Assembly: GCF_014650815.1 (NCBI RefSeq)
Contig: NZ_BMVR01000014.1
Location: forward strand, 1 to 64,000
From: Streptomyces flavofungini
Lineage (GTDB): Bacteria > Actinomycetota > Actinomycetes > Streptomycetales > Streptomycetaceae
Direction of reading: 5' to 3'
Length of the DNA stretch: 64,000 bases
Part shown: positions 1 to 8,454 of the stretch, one piece after another
Layout: each line of letters opens with the position of its first letter
Numbering within the stretch: the stretch's first letter is position 1
The notes under the pieces: model-generated
Told to the model about the DNA's origin: nothing
Database searches by the model: none
The model's input: the letters and a program-made list of their open reading frames with translations, nothing else
Translations under genes and position numbers: made by a program

Positions 1-47
1 CCATCGCCCAGGCCGCCCTTGCCCTCAACAACGCCTGGCGACCTTGA
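1..47 (+). CDS. 3' end of an unidentified gene cut by the window edge
   Basis: An open frame enters from the left edge and ends at TGA 45-47. The last residues read IAQAALALNNAWRP, an alanine-rich helical tail. Too little is present to assign a family. The tail could belong to a transposase or another helical protein, but that is only a guess. No terminator hairpin was seen directly after it. Confidence 0.4.
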   Translation, partial: IAQAALALNNAWRP

Positions 48-1144
48 ACGTTGCGGAAACCTCAGTGACGGTGCACAGCCGGATCGGCGCCGGATGTCAG
101 CTTCTGCGAAGTCTCATGCACCGTCACGCCCCCGCCCATCCGCATCCGGATGCGCCCGCAGCCGCACACCGCCTGCCTCGCATCTACCGCTTTGACCCGA
201 TGAGGTTCCCCCTGCGAACAGACGGTGCACTCGCAGCGGGCCGGGCAAACCGCCGACAGCCGCGGTTACTTCCCGCGTCGCAAGTCGAGCTGCGTCACAC
301 CGTTACAGCCGTAGCTACAGAGCCTGTCCGGCACTGCCCTCGGGATTGCCCAGCGGGGCGGGGCGTTTTGTCGTCCGATGCGGACGGCACTCTCCCTCCC
401 TCACCTCTTCGTGCCGCCGTGCCGCAGTCCCGCAGTCCCGCAGTCCCGCAGTCCCGCCGAGTTTGCGCCCTCACCCCTACCTCAAACGAGAACCAACCCC
501 ATCGACACTCGCCGGGGAATTCCTTTCGAGCTCACGTGAATGCCACCGGTTTAGCCCAATGGCAGGACTGCGTACGCGCCTTCAGTTCCGCTCCGCCGAC
601 AGGGCGACCCGTCCGCTGCGACCGCCGTGGGTGAATGCGGGGTTCCGCTCGCCGCCGCCAATGATTCCGGCGTATCCCCCACACGAGTGGCCGACTTATC
701 CACACTCGCCGTGCCGTGCACAGATGTGGCTCCGGCTCTTCCACCTCAACCGACCAGGCCCGTAACGTAATTCACGTGACGTCACCAGCCCGCCGATGAC
801 GGGAGGGGAGCGCGGCCGCACGGACGAAGGCGAACCCACCGGATCACCACATGAGTTCATGCGGGGACGGCTCGGACAAACGAACCCGGACCGCGCACAA
901 ACGACTCAGGAAAGGGCCCAGACGAACAACTCAAGACCTACGCGAAACCCAGCACATGCAGCCGAGGAGGGGGCAGGAATTTCGCCTACCTCTCCCTGGA
1001 CGCCCACCCATTCCCCACTCACACTGTGCATGCGCTGCACCCCGCCCCTCTCCCCAATCCCCCCACCACGGCCCCGCGCGCCACCGCCCTCCACCGAGGA
1101 ACCGTGCCGTCCAGCTGCTCCCCCCACCGAGAGGCAGAACAGCC
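48..1144. other. Gene-poor stretch upstream of the amidase
   Basis: About 1.1 kb without a convincing gene. The open frames here are short, rich in Pro/Arg/Ser, lack good ribosome sites and overlap one another, as expected of chance frames in GC-rich DNA. The stretch holds a short 8-bp tandem repeat at 423-454 and a mixed-composition segment around 760-790. The amidase promoter should lie in its right part, but no clear -35/-10 pair was seen. Confidence 0.5.
423..454. repeat. Four tandem copies of an 8-bp unit
   Basis: The unit CGCAGTCC occurs four times head to tail in the non-coding stretch, with a further partial unit on the right. It is a simple microsatellite-like tract with no sign of function. 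Confidence 0.85.
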
Positions 1145-1789
1145 ATGGATCGAGCAAAAGACCAAGCGAAGGACACGCCACAGGACGAAACACCAGCACG
1201 GACACCCGGCCCGGGCAGGCGCCGGATCCTGCAGGGTGCCGCTCTCGCCGCCATCCCCTCCGCACTCCTGACGGCCCGTCCGGCCACCGCACAAGCACGA
1301 GCCGTCGACTACCCCCTGGCCGAGTCAGTGCCGGCCAGCACCTCCAACTACACCGCCGCCAACCGTCCCACGACCTATCCAGTCGACTACGTGATCATCC
1401 ACGTCACGCAGGAGACCTATGCCGACACACTCGCCATCTTCAAGAACCCGGCGAAGAAGGTCTCCGCTCACTATGTCGTCCGCTCGGCGGACGGGCACAT
1501 CGCGCAGTGCGTCCGCGAACGCAACGTCGCCTGGCACGCCGGAAACTGGAGCTACAACACACGCAGCATCGGCATCGAGCACGAAGGGTGGGTGGACCAG
1601 CCGGAGTACTTCACCGACGAGATGTACGAACAGTCCGCAGCCCTGACCGCGTCGATCTGCAAGAAGTACGGCATCCCGAGGGACCGTGAGCACATCATCG
1701 GCCACGTCGAGGTTCCGGGCACGGATCACACCGACCCCGGCAAGTACTGGGACTGGTCGCGCTACATACGCCTGGTGAACTTCGCCTGA
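1145..1789 (+). CDS. Tat-exported N-acetylmuramoyl-L-alanine amidase (Amidase_2)
   Basis: A 214-residue zinc amidase predicted to cleave the bond between N-acetylmuramic acid and L-Ala in peptidoglycan outside the cell. The N-terminus carries a twin-arginine-type signal: RRR followed by a hydrophobic stretch and an ATAQA-like cleavage site near residues 24-52. The Amidase_2 fold follows, with VIIHVTQ (first zinc His), a SAHYVV strand, AWHAGNW, IGIEHEG, and the C-terminal GTDHTDPG segment that holds the second His and the Asp. The start at ATG 1145 is chosen because a GAGAGG ribosome site precedes it and it places the signal peptide at the N-terminus. The frame stays open upstream, but that part is Pro/Arg-rich without domain character. 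It stands alone; the next gene is 140 bp downstream. Confidence 0.88.
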   Translation: MDRAKDQAKDTPQDETPARTPGPGRRRILQGAALAAIPSALLTARPATAQARAVDYPLAESVPASTSNYTAANRPTTYPVDYVIIHVTQETYADTLAIFKNPAKKVSAHYVVRSADGHIAQCVRERNVAWHAGNWSYNTRSIGIEHEGWVDQPEYFTDEMYEQSAALTASICKKYGIPRDREHIIGHVEVPGTDHTDPGKYWDWSRYIRLVNFA

Positions 1790-1928
1790 TCGCGCCACCG
1801 GCAGCCCGACCGCGCAGCGGCCGACGACAGCAGAGGACCAGCACGGGACCCGGCCGGGGACCCGTCACAGAGTGGTCGAGGATCAGCCGACGTCAGTGCA
1901 CGGACGCTTGTCGGCTTGAGTTCCCGGG

Positions 1929-3251
1929 GTGACGATGGCAGCACCGCATCGCCGCCCCGGGAGGACCGAGTTGACCGATCCATGGGTAGCTCTGGAGTTC
2001 GGCACCGACCCGGCCGAGCGGGTCCGGACGATGCGGAGCGCACATGAGCGGTTCACGGCGGCGGGCACCGTCACACGCCCCGTGCGCTCCGTGGTGGCCG
2101 AGTCCTGGCGCCGCTCGGTGCGGGCGCGGGTCAGCCCGGAGGACACCGGGGCGTCGGTCGAGATGACGGCCGGGGACCTGGGGGCGTATCGGGCGGAGCA
2201 TCCGCTGTCCCGGGTGATGCCGGTGTTCCGCGAGTTGATGGGCGGCTTCGCCAAGGACGGGGAGCATCTGCTGGCGGTGTGCGACGCGCACGGCAGGCTG
2301 CTGTGGGTCGAGGGGCACCCCGCCACCCGACTGCGGGCGGGGCGGATGAACTTCGTCCCGGGCGCGCGGTGGGCGGAGTCGGCGATGGGGACGAACGCGC
2401 CGGGGACGGCGGTCGCCGTGGGCCGGCCGGTGCAGGTGTTCGCGGCGGAGCATTTCGTGCGCAGGGTTCAGCCGTGGACATGTGCGGCCGCCCCCGTGCA
2501 CGACCCCCGCTCCGGCCGACTGCTCGGGGCCGTCGACATCACCGGTGGCGACGGCCTGGCGCACCCGCACAGCCTGGCGTTCGTGCAGGCCGTGGCGCGG
2601 GCGGCGGAGTCCCAACTGGCGCTGTTGGCCCCGCCGGTGGAGGCAGACGGCACGCTGGAGCTGAGGGCGCTCGGGCGGGATGAGGCGCTGCTGGTCGCGA
2701 GCGGCCGCAAGGTGCGGCTGAGTCGGCGGCACAGCGAGATCGTGGTGCTGCTCGCCCGGCATCCGGAGGGGCTGACGGGTGATGAGTTGCTGTGCGCGCT
2801 GTACGAGGACGAGTCGGTGACGCCGGTGACGTTGCGGGCGGAGCTGGCGCGGCTGCGGCAGGTGCTCGGGCCCGAGCTGTTGCGGTCGCGGCCGTACCGC
2901 CTGGCGGTGCGGGTCACGTCGGATGTGGATGTGGTGGAGCGGCGGCTGGGGTGCGGGGCGGTGACGGCGGCTGTGTCCGGGTACGCGGGGCCGCTGCTGC
3001 CGGGGTCGCAGGCGCCGGCCGTGGTGCGGTTGCGGCGGCGGCTGGCCGACCAGGTGCGGGCGGTGCTCATCGCGCGCGGGGACCCCGACCTCCTGTCGGA
3101 CTGGGTGCACGCGCCGTGGGGCGAGGACGACGCGGAGGCGTGGCGGGCGCTGGCGGCGGTGCGGCCGACGGCGCCCGTGGTGGCGAGGCTGCGGTCCCTC
3201 GACAGCGAGCTGACGGCCGACGCGGCGGACACCACCTGCCGTCGCCCCTAG
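1929..3251 (+). CDS. GAF-domain transcriptional regulator
   Basis: A 440-residue regulator. The N-terminal part (RSVVAESWRRSV) followed by a GAF-like region at about residues 65-230 resembles the sensory half of AcoR-type regulators; GAF domains bind small ligands. There is no AAA+ sigma-54 activation domain. The last 200 residues instead contain a winged-helix-like segment (SRRHSEIVVLLARHPEGLT, then TLRAELARLRQVLG) that probably binds DNA. It lies 218 bp upstream of an aldehyde dehydrogenase in the same direction, a pairing common in Streptomyces, so it probably controls that gene. GTG 1929 is used; ATG 1935, two codons later, is equally possible. Confidence 0.78.
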   Translation: MTMAAPHRRPGRTELTDPWVALEFGTDPAERVRTMRSAHERFTAAGTVTRPVRSVVAESWRRSVRARVSPEDTGASVEMTAGDLGAYRAEHPLSRVMPVFRELMGGFAKDGEHLLAVCDAHGRLLWVEGHPATRLRAGRMNFVPGARWAESAMGTNAPGTAVAVGRPVQVFAAEHFVRRVQPWTCAAAPVHDPRSGRLLGAVDITGGDGLAHPHSLAFVQAVARAAESQLALLAPPVEADGTLELRALGRDEALLVASGRKVRLSRRHSEIVVLLARHPEGLTGDELLCALYEDESVTPVTLRAELARLRQVLGPELLRSRPYRLAVRVTSDVDVVERRLGCGAVTAAVSGYAGPLLPGSQAPAVVRLRRRLADQVRAVLIARGDPDLLSDWVHAPWGEDDAEAWRALAAVRPTAPVVARLRSLDSELTADAADTTCRRP

Positions 3252-3469
3252 CCGTGCCCTCAACCTGAGGTCCCGGGCAACGCCCACACCCCCAGGCCCC
3301 GCGAGCGAGGGCATCGCCCCTGGGCACAGGGGTAGCGCCAGCGCCCTCGGCACACGTTCGCACCGTGGTGTCTCATCGGTGGCGCGCAACGTACTTGCAA
3401 CCTCCGTGTCTCTAACCTCCGGCGGAGAGCTGCCCAATGGCGGGCGGCGTGTCCGGGGAGGCAGTCAAG

Positions 3470-4993
3470 ATGGCCCGTTACGCAGCGCCCGGTACGGAGG
3501 GCGCAGTCGTCGCCTATGAGGCCCGGTACGACCACTTCATCGGCGGGGAGTATGTGGCGCCGGCGCGGGGGCAGTACTTCGAGAACCCGAGCCCGGTGAA
3601 CGGGCAGCCGTTCACCGAGATCGCCCGGGGCACGGCCGAGGACGTGGAGCGCGCCCTGGACGCGGCACACGCGGCGGCGCCCGCGTGGGGGCGTACGTCC
3701 GTGGGTGAGCGCGCGGCCATCCTGAGGCAGATCGCCGACCGCATGGAGGCCGGTCTCGAAGCCCTCGCGGTGGCGGAGAGCTGGGAGAACGGCAAGCCGG
3801 TGCGGGAGACGCTGGCCGCCGACATTCCGCTGGCCATCGACCACTTCCGCTACTTCGCGGGAGTGATCCGCGCGCAGGAGGGCTCGCTCAGCGAGGTCGA
3901 CGACGACACCATCGCGTACCACTTCCACGAGCCGCTGGGCGTGGTGGCGCAGATCATTCCGTGGAACTTCCCGATCCTGATGGCGACGTGGAAGCTGGCG
4001 CCCGCCCTCGCCGCCGGGAACACGGTCGTCCTGAAGCCCGCCGAGCAGACCCCGGCGTCGATCCATGTGTGGCTGAGCCTGGTCAGCGACCTGTTGCCGC
4101 CCGGTGTGGTGAACGTCGTCAACGGCTTCGGCGTGGAGGCGGGCAAGCCGCTCGCGTCCAGTCCGCGTGTCGCGAAGGTCGCCTTCACCGGGGAGACGAC
4201 GACGGGGCGGCTGATCATGCAGTACGCCTCGGAGAACATCAAGCCGGTGACGTTGGAGCTCGGCGGCAAGAGCCCGAACATCTTCTTCGACGACGTGTGG
4301 GCCGCCGACGACGACTTCCGCGACAAGGCGCTCGAGGGCTTCACCATGTTCGCGCTCAACCAGGGTGAGGTGTGTACGTGTCCGTCGCGGGCGCTGATCC
4401 AGCGCGGTCACTACAGCGAGTTCCTGGAGGCGGCGATCGCCAGGACCGAGGCGATCAAGCCGGGGCACCCGCTCGACACGGGCACGATGATCGGCGCGCA
4501 GGCGTCCAACGACCAGTTGGAGAAGATCCTCTCGTACCTGGACATCGGTCAGCAGGAGGGCGCCAAGGTCCTGACGGGCGGACAGCGCATCGAGTACGAC
4601 GGTGAGTTGGCGGGCGGCTGGTACGTGCAGCCCACCATCTTCGAGGGCGACAACCGGATGCGGATCTTCCAGGAGGAGATCTTCGGCCCGGTCGTCTCGG
4701 TCACGTCGTTCAACGACTTCGACGACGCCATCAAGATCGCCAACGACTCGCTGTACGGCCTGGGGGCCGGGGTGTGGACGCGGGACATCAACACCGCGTA
4801 CCGCGCGGGCCGTTCGATCCAGGCGGGCCGCGTATGGACGAACTGCTACCACGCGTATCCGGCGCACGCGGCATTCGGTGGCTACAAGCAGTCCGGCATC
4901 GGCCGTGAGACGCACAAGATGATGCTGGAGCACTACCAGCAGACGAAGAACCTCTTGGTGTCGTACTCGCCGCAGAAACTCGACTTCTTCTAA
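3470..4993 (+). CDS. NAD-dependent aldehyde dehydrogenase
   Basis: A 507-residue class 3 aldehyde dehydrogenase that oxidises aldehydes, probably acetaldehyde or similar short substrates, to acids. It is close to ExaC/AldB-type enzymes of alcohol metabolism. Visible motifs are the substrate-channel segment IIPWNFPILM, the catalytic Glu region LELGGKSPNIFF, the catalytic Cys in GEVCTCPSR, and EEIFGPVVSV near the C-terminus. ATG 3470 is chosen over ATG 3437 because a GGGGAGG ribosome site lies just upstream and the family begins at this point (ARYAAPGTEG). The gene ends in a strong hairpin. A decayed copy of its last 20 codons lies 1.65 kb downstream. Confidence 0.95.
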   Translation: MARYAAPGTEGAVVAYEARYDHFIGGEYVAPARGQYFENPSPVNGQPFTEIARGTAEDVERALDAAHAAAPAWGRTSVGERAAILRQIADRMEAGLEALAVAESWENGKPVRETLAADIPLAIDHFRYFAGVIRAQEGSLSEVDDDTIAYHFHEPLGVVAQIIPWNFPILMATWKLAPALAAGNTVVLKPAEQTPASIHVWLSLVSDLLPPGVVNVVNGFGVEAGKPLASSPRVAKVAFTGETTTGRLIMQYASENIKPVTLELGGKSPNIFFDDVWAADDDFRDKALEGFTMFALNQGEVCTCPSRALIQRGHYSEFLEAAIARTEAIKPGHPLDTGTMIGAQASNDQLEKILSYLDIGQQEGAKVLTGGQRIEYDGELAGGWYVQPTIFEGDNRMRIFQEEIFGPVVSVTSFNDFDDAIKIANDSLYGLGAGVWTRDINTAYRAGRSIQAGRVWTNCYHAYPAHAAFGGYKQSGIGRETHKMMLEHYQQTKNLLVSYSPQKLDFF

Positions 4994-5004
4994 GGACACG
5001 AGAA

Positions 5005-5042
5005 AAGGCGCCTGACACGGGCTTTTACCCGTCAGGCGCCTT
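5005..5042 (+). terminator. Rho-independent-type terminator after the aldehyde dehydrogenase
   Basis: The arms AAGGCGCCTGAC(AC)GGG and CCCGTCAGGCGCCTT pair with a two-base bulge around a short T-rich loop, starting 11 nt after the stop codon. It is a typical Streptomyces hairpin terminator without a long U tract. Confidence 0.85.
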
Positions 5043-5699
5043 CCGCTCGGCCCGCTCAGCCTAGGGACCGATTTACGTGATAACTCCCAGTTCCCCCACC
5101 GTTATCCCGCTCCCGACCAGCTGTTCCGGACCAGTCACGGACCAAGACCCCGGCTCACCCCGCAGGCGCCACGCCCTGGGGCCGTGTTCCGGTTCGATCG
5201 CATGCTCCAAGGCCGCTCACCACTGCCTGGCAGTTACGGTACAAGCTCCAGCCAGAGCTTTCCCGACAGACGATCACCAGTTCTGCGGGGCGAGATCGGC
5301 CCACGTATGTGGCCGTGTGAGCGCGCCGGGTCGTGTGTGAAGTGAGCCGCACACCAAAGCATCACGTCTGTTTCGACCAGAGCCTCGGCGGGCGAGCGCA
5401 GGGAGTCCAGGCGTGCTCGGGACAGCTGAGGATCGGTGGTGAAGGTCTGGCCGTCGTCGAGTTCGGCGGAAGCGTCGGCACTCTGCAACAGCTCATGGCC
5501 GCGTTCTGTGACGCGGGGACGAAATCGTCTTCGCTTGGCGCTCGTGGGACGGGGGCACCGAGCGGCGTTGCCAGCAGCATGGGAAGTGGCCTCCAGGCGG
5601 ATTCGGCATTCCCGGTAGCGTGTCCATCTGCCGCATGGGGTGTCCATGTGTCCGGCCGGCCCGTGCGGAGGGCATTCGGCGGAGAGCGATGAGGATGCA
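5043..5699. other. Gene-poor gap between the aldehyde dehydrogenase terminator and the FKBP gene
   Basis: About 650 bp with no gene that can be supported. On the minus strand a frame across 5234-5764 includes a protein-like segment (VTERGHELLQSADASAEL), but it has no recognisable start or family and runs into the FKBP gene. It may be a decayed gene fragment. Codon bias is weaker than in the flanking genes. Confidence 0.4.
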
Positions 5700-6104
5700 A
5701 TGAGTGAACTGACGAAGCCCGAGGTCGACGTCCCGGAGGGCGACGCGCCTACCGAGTTGGCCATCCGGGACCTGGTCGTCGGGGACGGGGCCGAGGCGAA
5801 GCCGGGCGTGGTGGTCAGGGTCCACTACGTCGGGGTGACCTTCGAGTCCGGGAAGGAGTTCGATGCCTCCTGGGACCGGGGCCAGCCGTTCAAGTTCGCC
5901 CTGGGCAGTGGCAGAGTCATCAAGGGCTGGGACCGGGGGGTGAAGGGGATGAGGGTCGGCGGCCGCCGCGAGATCATCATTCCCCCGCGTCTCGGCTACG
6001 GCAAACAGTCGCCATCACCGTTGATCCCGGCGGGCTCGACCCTTGTCTTCGTGGTGGACCTGCTGGACTTGTATTCCAGCACAGCCGGGTGGAGCAACAC
6101 CTAG
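5700..6104 (+). CDS. FKBP-type peptidyl-prolyl cis-trans isomerase
   Basis: A 134-residue cytoplasmic FKBP that speeds cis-trans isomerisation of X-Pro bonds during folding. The single FKBP domain is complete: VRVHYVGV, FDASWDRG, FALGSGRVIKGWDRG, MRVGGRREIIIP, LGYG, IPAGSTLVFVVDLLD. The start at ATG 5700 follows a GAGG site and gives the usual FKBP length. The usual family end is just after VVDLLD; here about ten extra residues (YSSTAGWSNT) follow before the stop. This suggests the original stop was lost and translation runs into the decayed region downstream. No operon partner is visible. Confidence 0.93.
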   Translation: MSELTKPEVDVPEGDAPTELAIRDLVVGDGAEAKPGVVVRVHYVGVTFESGKEFDASWDRGQPFKFALGSGRVIKGWDRGVKGMRVGGRREIIIPPRLGYGKQSPSPLIPAGSTLVFVVDLLDLYSSTAGWSNT

Positions 6105-6616
6105 CTCTCCTGCGCGCGACTGCGCTACCTACGACGTCTGCCGCTTCGTGGATGGCGTTTCGTCTCTCCTGTCGGCAGGCCGTCTCGGCCTCACCGGCAC
6201 GGAAGGGACCGTCGCATCCTTCCCGGGCGCTTCTCCAGAACCCGCTGGGAGTGGCCGCGCCTGGCGGCACGCTGCCGTCAATGACCACCGCACGGTTTCC
6301 CTGCGGGTGTTCCCGCATCAGGGCCAGGTCGACGCCGTCGGCCGTCGGCTTGCTCTGACAGGCCGTGGCGGAGGTTGGCGCGGGTCAGCACCAACTCAGC
6401 CGTCGGAATCGAGGCCTCACCCGGGCAGCCGAGGCAGCGGTCACCACTCGGCGGACGCTTGGGGGATTCCGCTGACCCGTGCTTGCCCGACCGGCCCCGC
6501 TCCCCCTCTGCGCCCCAAGCCTGCCTTCCCCAGCGCCACACGCGCCAAGATCCGGACCATCTCCGAAACCCCCCGGGAGCCACAGCTACCAGCGATTGTG
6601 CCGGTCAGGCCGGGTG
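6105..6616. other. Decayed, gene-poor stretch
   Basis: No intact gene. On the minus strand two frames join across a 7-bp tandem duplication (CCGTCGG twice near 6336-6352): TRANLRHGLSEQADG in one frame and LALMREHPQGNRAVVIDG in the next. This looks like a small gene broken by a duplication frameshift, family unknown. Together with the aldehyde dehydrogenase remnant at its right end the segment resembles a gene graveyard. Confidence 0.4.
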
Positions 6617-6690
6617 CTGCCGCTGTACCGCCAGCACACCAAGTACCTCTTGGTGTCGTACTCGCGCCGCAGAAGCGGAGCTTCTTCTAG
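6617..6690 (+). pseudogene. Frameshifted 3' remnant of an aldehyde dehydrogenase gene
   Basis: One frame reads YRQHTKYLLVSYS and, after a 2-base insertion at about 6665, the next frame reads PQKRSFF followed by TAG 6688-6690. The intact aldehyde dehydrogenase at 3470-4993 ends YQQTKNLLVSYSPQKLDFF. The DNA stretch CCTCTTGGTGTCGTACTCG is identical in both. Only about 24 codons are recognisable; nothing upstream matches by eye. It is a relic of a paralogue or of a duplication of the neighbour's 3' end. Confidence 0.8.
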
Positions 6691-6789
6691 GGGCACGTGT
6701 CGCGGTTTCTCTCGCGCACCCTCGTGAAGCTCCCGCAAGGGCCTCAAGACCAATCGCGGGACCCGCTCGTCGCCTTCGGCGTCCCCAAT

Positions 6790-6826
6790 CGCCGGACGGG
6801 CTCGTTGATGTCGAGCCCGTCCGGCG
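6790..6826. terminator. Strong hairpin downstream of the sigma factor gene
   Basis: The perfect 15-bp arms CGCCGGACGGGCTCG and CGAGCCCGTCCGGCG surround a 7-nt loop, and TTT follows on the plus strand. It lies 48 bp beyond the stop of the minus-strand sigma factor and can act in both directions. Confidence 0.85.
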
Positions 6827-6873
6827 TTTGGTCTTCAGGCCATCAAGTGCCGGTTGACAAGCGCAGCAGGGAC

Positions 6874-7752
6874 TCACGCAGGATCCGGGAGGTCCATCAG
6901 CGTGAGCTTGGCCGGGTCGATCACGGCCGTGATGCCGGTGATCCGGCCGTCGGCGACGGTGAACGCGAGGACCGAGAGCGGGGCACCGTCCTCGCGCCAG
7001 GACATGACCCCCGGACGGCCGTTGACGAGCACCGCCCGCCCGTGAGTGGCCGCGTCGGCGGACAGTCGCGCGCCGGTTGCGACCTGGGTGGCGCCGAGGG
7101 TGACGACCACGCCGGACGGGGTGTCGACGGTCAGTTTCACCTCGGGGTCGAGGACCCGCAGCAACTCCTCGAAGTCGCCGCGGCGAGCCGCCGCCAGGAA
7201 GGCCTGGACCACCTCTCGCTGCTCCCGTCCGACGTCGATCGGTCGCTCGATCGTCCGCACCTTTCTGCGGGCGCGGCTGGCGAGCATCTTGGTGGCGGCG
7301 GTGGACCTGCCGAGGATCTGGGCGATTTCGTCGAACGGCACCGCGAACAGGTCGTGCAGCACGAACGCCAGTCGCTCGCTGGGCCGGAGCGACTCCAGGA
7401 CGACGAGGAGCGCGAGCCCGACCGAGTCAGCGAGCACTGCGTCGTCCTCGGGGGCGGGACCGTCGTCGAGTGTCACCACGAGTTCGGACGAGCCGTCGTC
7501 GTAGGAGGCCTCCGGGCGGGCCTGTCGCGACCGCAGGACATCGAGGCTGATCCGGCCGACCACCGTGGTCAGCCAGCCGGCCAGGTTGTGGATGGCCGCC
7601 GCGTCCTGGCGGGAGAGCCGCAGCCAGGCCTCCTGGACCACGTCCTCGGCATCCGCGTGCGATCCGAGCATGCGGTGGGCGACCGCGCGCAGCCGCTCGC
7701 GCTGGGCCTGGAACGCCTCGGCCATCGGGTCCGTCGGCCTTGTCTCGGACAT
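6874..7752 (-). CDS. ECF sigma factor of the ECF41/SigJ type
   Basis: A 292-residue RNA polymerase sigma factor. Region 2 (RERLRAVAHRMLGSHADAED, then VQEAWLRL and WLTTVVGRISLDVLRSR) and region 4 (LRPSERLAFVLHDLFAVPFD, then EIAQILGRSTAATKMLASRA) are intact. A SnoaL-like C-terminal domain of about 110 residues ends with DPAKL, comparable to the NPDKL motif of ECF41, where this domain controls activity in place of an anti-sigma factor. The gene diverges from a carboxymuconolactone decarboxylase-like gene, the classic COE partner of ECF41, and a near-consensus ECF41 promoter lies between them. The start at 7752 gives the normal MSETRPTDP N-terminus. Confidence 0.92.
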   Translation of the reverse strand: MSETRPTDPMAEAFQAQRERLRAVAHRMLGSHADAEDVVQEAWLRLSRQDAAAIHNLAGWLTTVVGRISLDVLRSRQARPEASYDDGSSELVVTLDDGPAPEDDAVLADSVGLALLVVLESLRPSERLAFVLHDLFAVPFDEIAQILGRSTAATKMLASRARRKVRTIERPIDVGREQREVVQAFLAAARRGDFEELLRVLDPEVKLTVDTPSGVVVTLGATQVATGARLSADAATHGRAVLVNGRPGVMSWREDGAPLSVLAFTVADGRITGITAVIDPAKLTLMDLPDPA

Positions 7753-7754
7753 GT

Positions 7755-7781
7755 TGTTACCTTCCTCGGGACTGCTCCGTC
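7755..7781 (+). promoter_or_regulatory. Candidate ECF41-dependent promoter
   Basis: The plus strand reads TGTTACC, exactly 16 nt, then CGTC. The published ECF41 promoter signature is TGTCACA-N16-CGTC, so the -35 has two mismatches and the spacer and -10 match. It points to the COE gene and would give a leader of about 45 nt. It begins inside the first codon of the sigma gene, so transcription from it could interfere with or mark autoregulation of the sigma factor. Confidence 0.65.
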
Positions 7782-7834
7782 ATGGGGATGACGGGCCCGC
7801 ACGGGCTCAGGTAACCGATGAAGGAGCAGGACCG

Positions 7835-8284
7835 ATGGAAGCACGCATGACAAGCCCGGCCAATCCCGATGTGATCACGGCAATCCAGCACCTCTACCAG
7901 GCGATTCACGCCGGGGGCGTCGACCAGCGGCTGCTGTCGCTGGTCCACCTGCGCGCCAGCCAGATCAACGGCTGCAGCCCCTGCGTATTCGCCACGATCC
8001 AGCCGGCGAAGAAGGCCGGTGAGACAGAGGAGCGGCTGCACAACGTGGTCGCGTGGCGCGAGACACCCTTCTACACCGAGCAGGAACGGGCCGCTCTCGC
8101 CCTGACCGAGGCCGCCACCCGGATCCAGGACGGCGCACCGGGCGTGACCGACGACATCTGGGACACCGCCGCCGACCACTTCACCCAGGAACAACTGGGC
8201 GCGATCACCCTGGAGATCGCGCTGACCAACTTCTTCAACCGGATCAACCGCACGATCCGGGAGCAGGCCGGCAAGACCTGGTGA
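7835..8284 (+). CDS. Carboxymuconolactone decarboxylase / AhpD-like protein (COE partner of the sigma factor)
   Basis: A 149-residue AhpD-like alpha-helical protein. The core LRASQINGCSPC contains the CxxC pair typical of this alkylhydroperoxidase-like family, and the helical part RETPFYTEQERAALALTEA is characteristic. In many relatives the pair extends to CxxCxxxH; here the His position is Thr (CSPCVFAT), so peroxidase chemistry may be altered. ATG 7835 follows a perfect AAGGAG site at 7821-7826. The gene diverges from the ECF41-like sigma factor and is its likely target. It probably acts in the cytoplasm in redox or xenobiotic stress; the substrate is unknown. A long hairpin follows the gene. 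Confidence 0.88.
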   Translation: MEARMTSPANPDVITAIQHLYQAIHAGGVDQRLLSLVHLRASQINGCSPCVFATIQPAKKAGETEERLHNVVAWRETPFYTEQERAALALTEAATRIQDGAPGVTDDIWDTAADHFTQEQLGAITLEIALTNFFNRINRTIREQAGKTW

Positions 8285-8291
8285 GCCGGGC

Positions 8292-8344
8292 GGGGCGTCA
8301 TCCCTCGGAGGCCGCGCCTGCCCGACGCCAAGGGATGACGCCCC
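8292..8344 (+). terminator. Hairpin terminator after the COE gene
   Basis: The perfect 14-bp arms GGGGCGTCATCCCT and AGGGATGACGCCCC flank a 25-nt loop, starting 8 nt after the stop codon. The loop is long for a terminator, but arm length and position fit. Confidence 0.75.
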
Positions 8345-8454
8345 CAAGATGTCGGGACGCTGTAAAGAAGTCGGGACGCCGTTCAGTACGGCCTCGTTCA
8401 GTAGTGTGTCAAGTAACCCGATTCGGTGAGCGATCAGTGAGAGGGATGAAGGCG

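Noticed and set aside
3260..4999. Minus-strand open frame opposite the aldehyde dehydrogenase
   Set aside because: The plus-strand frame has complete catalytic motifs; the opposite frame has none.
5234..5764. Minus-strand frame upstream of the FKBP gene
   Set aside because: Some segments look protein-like, but no start, ribosome site or family could be recognised and it overlaps the FKBP start.
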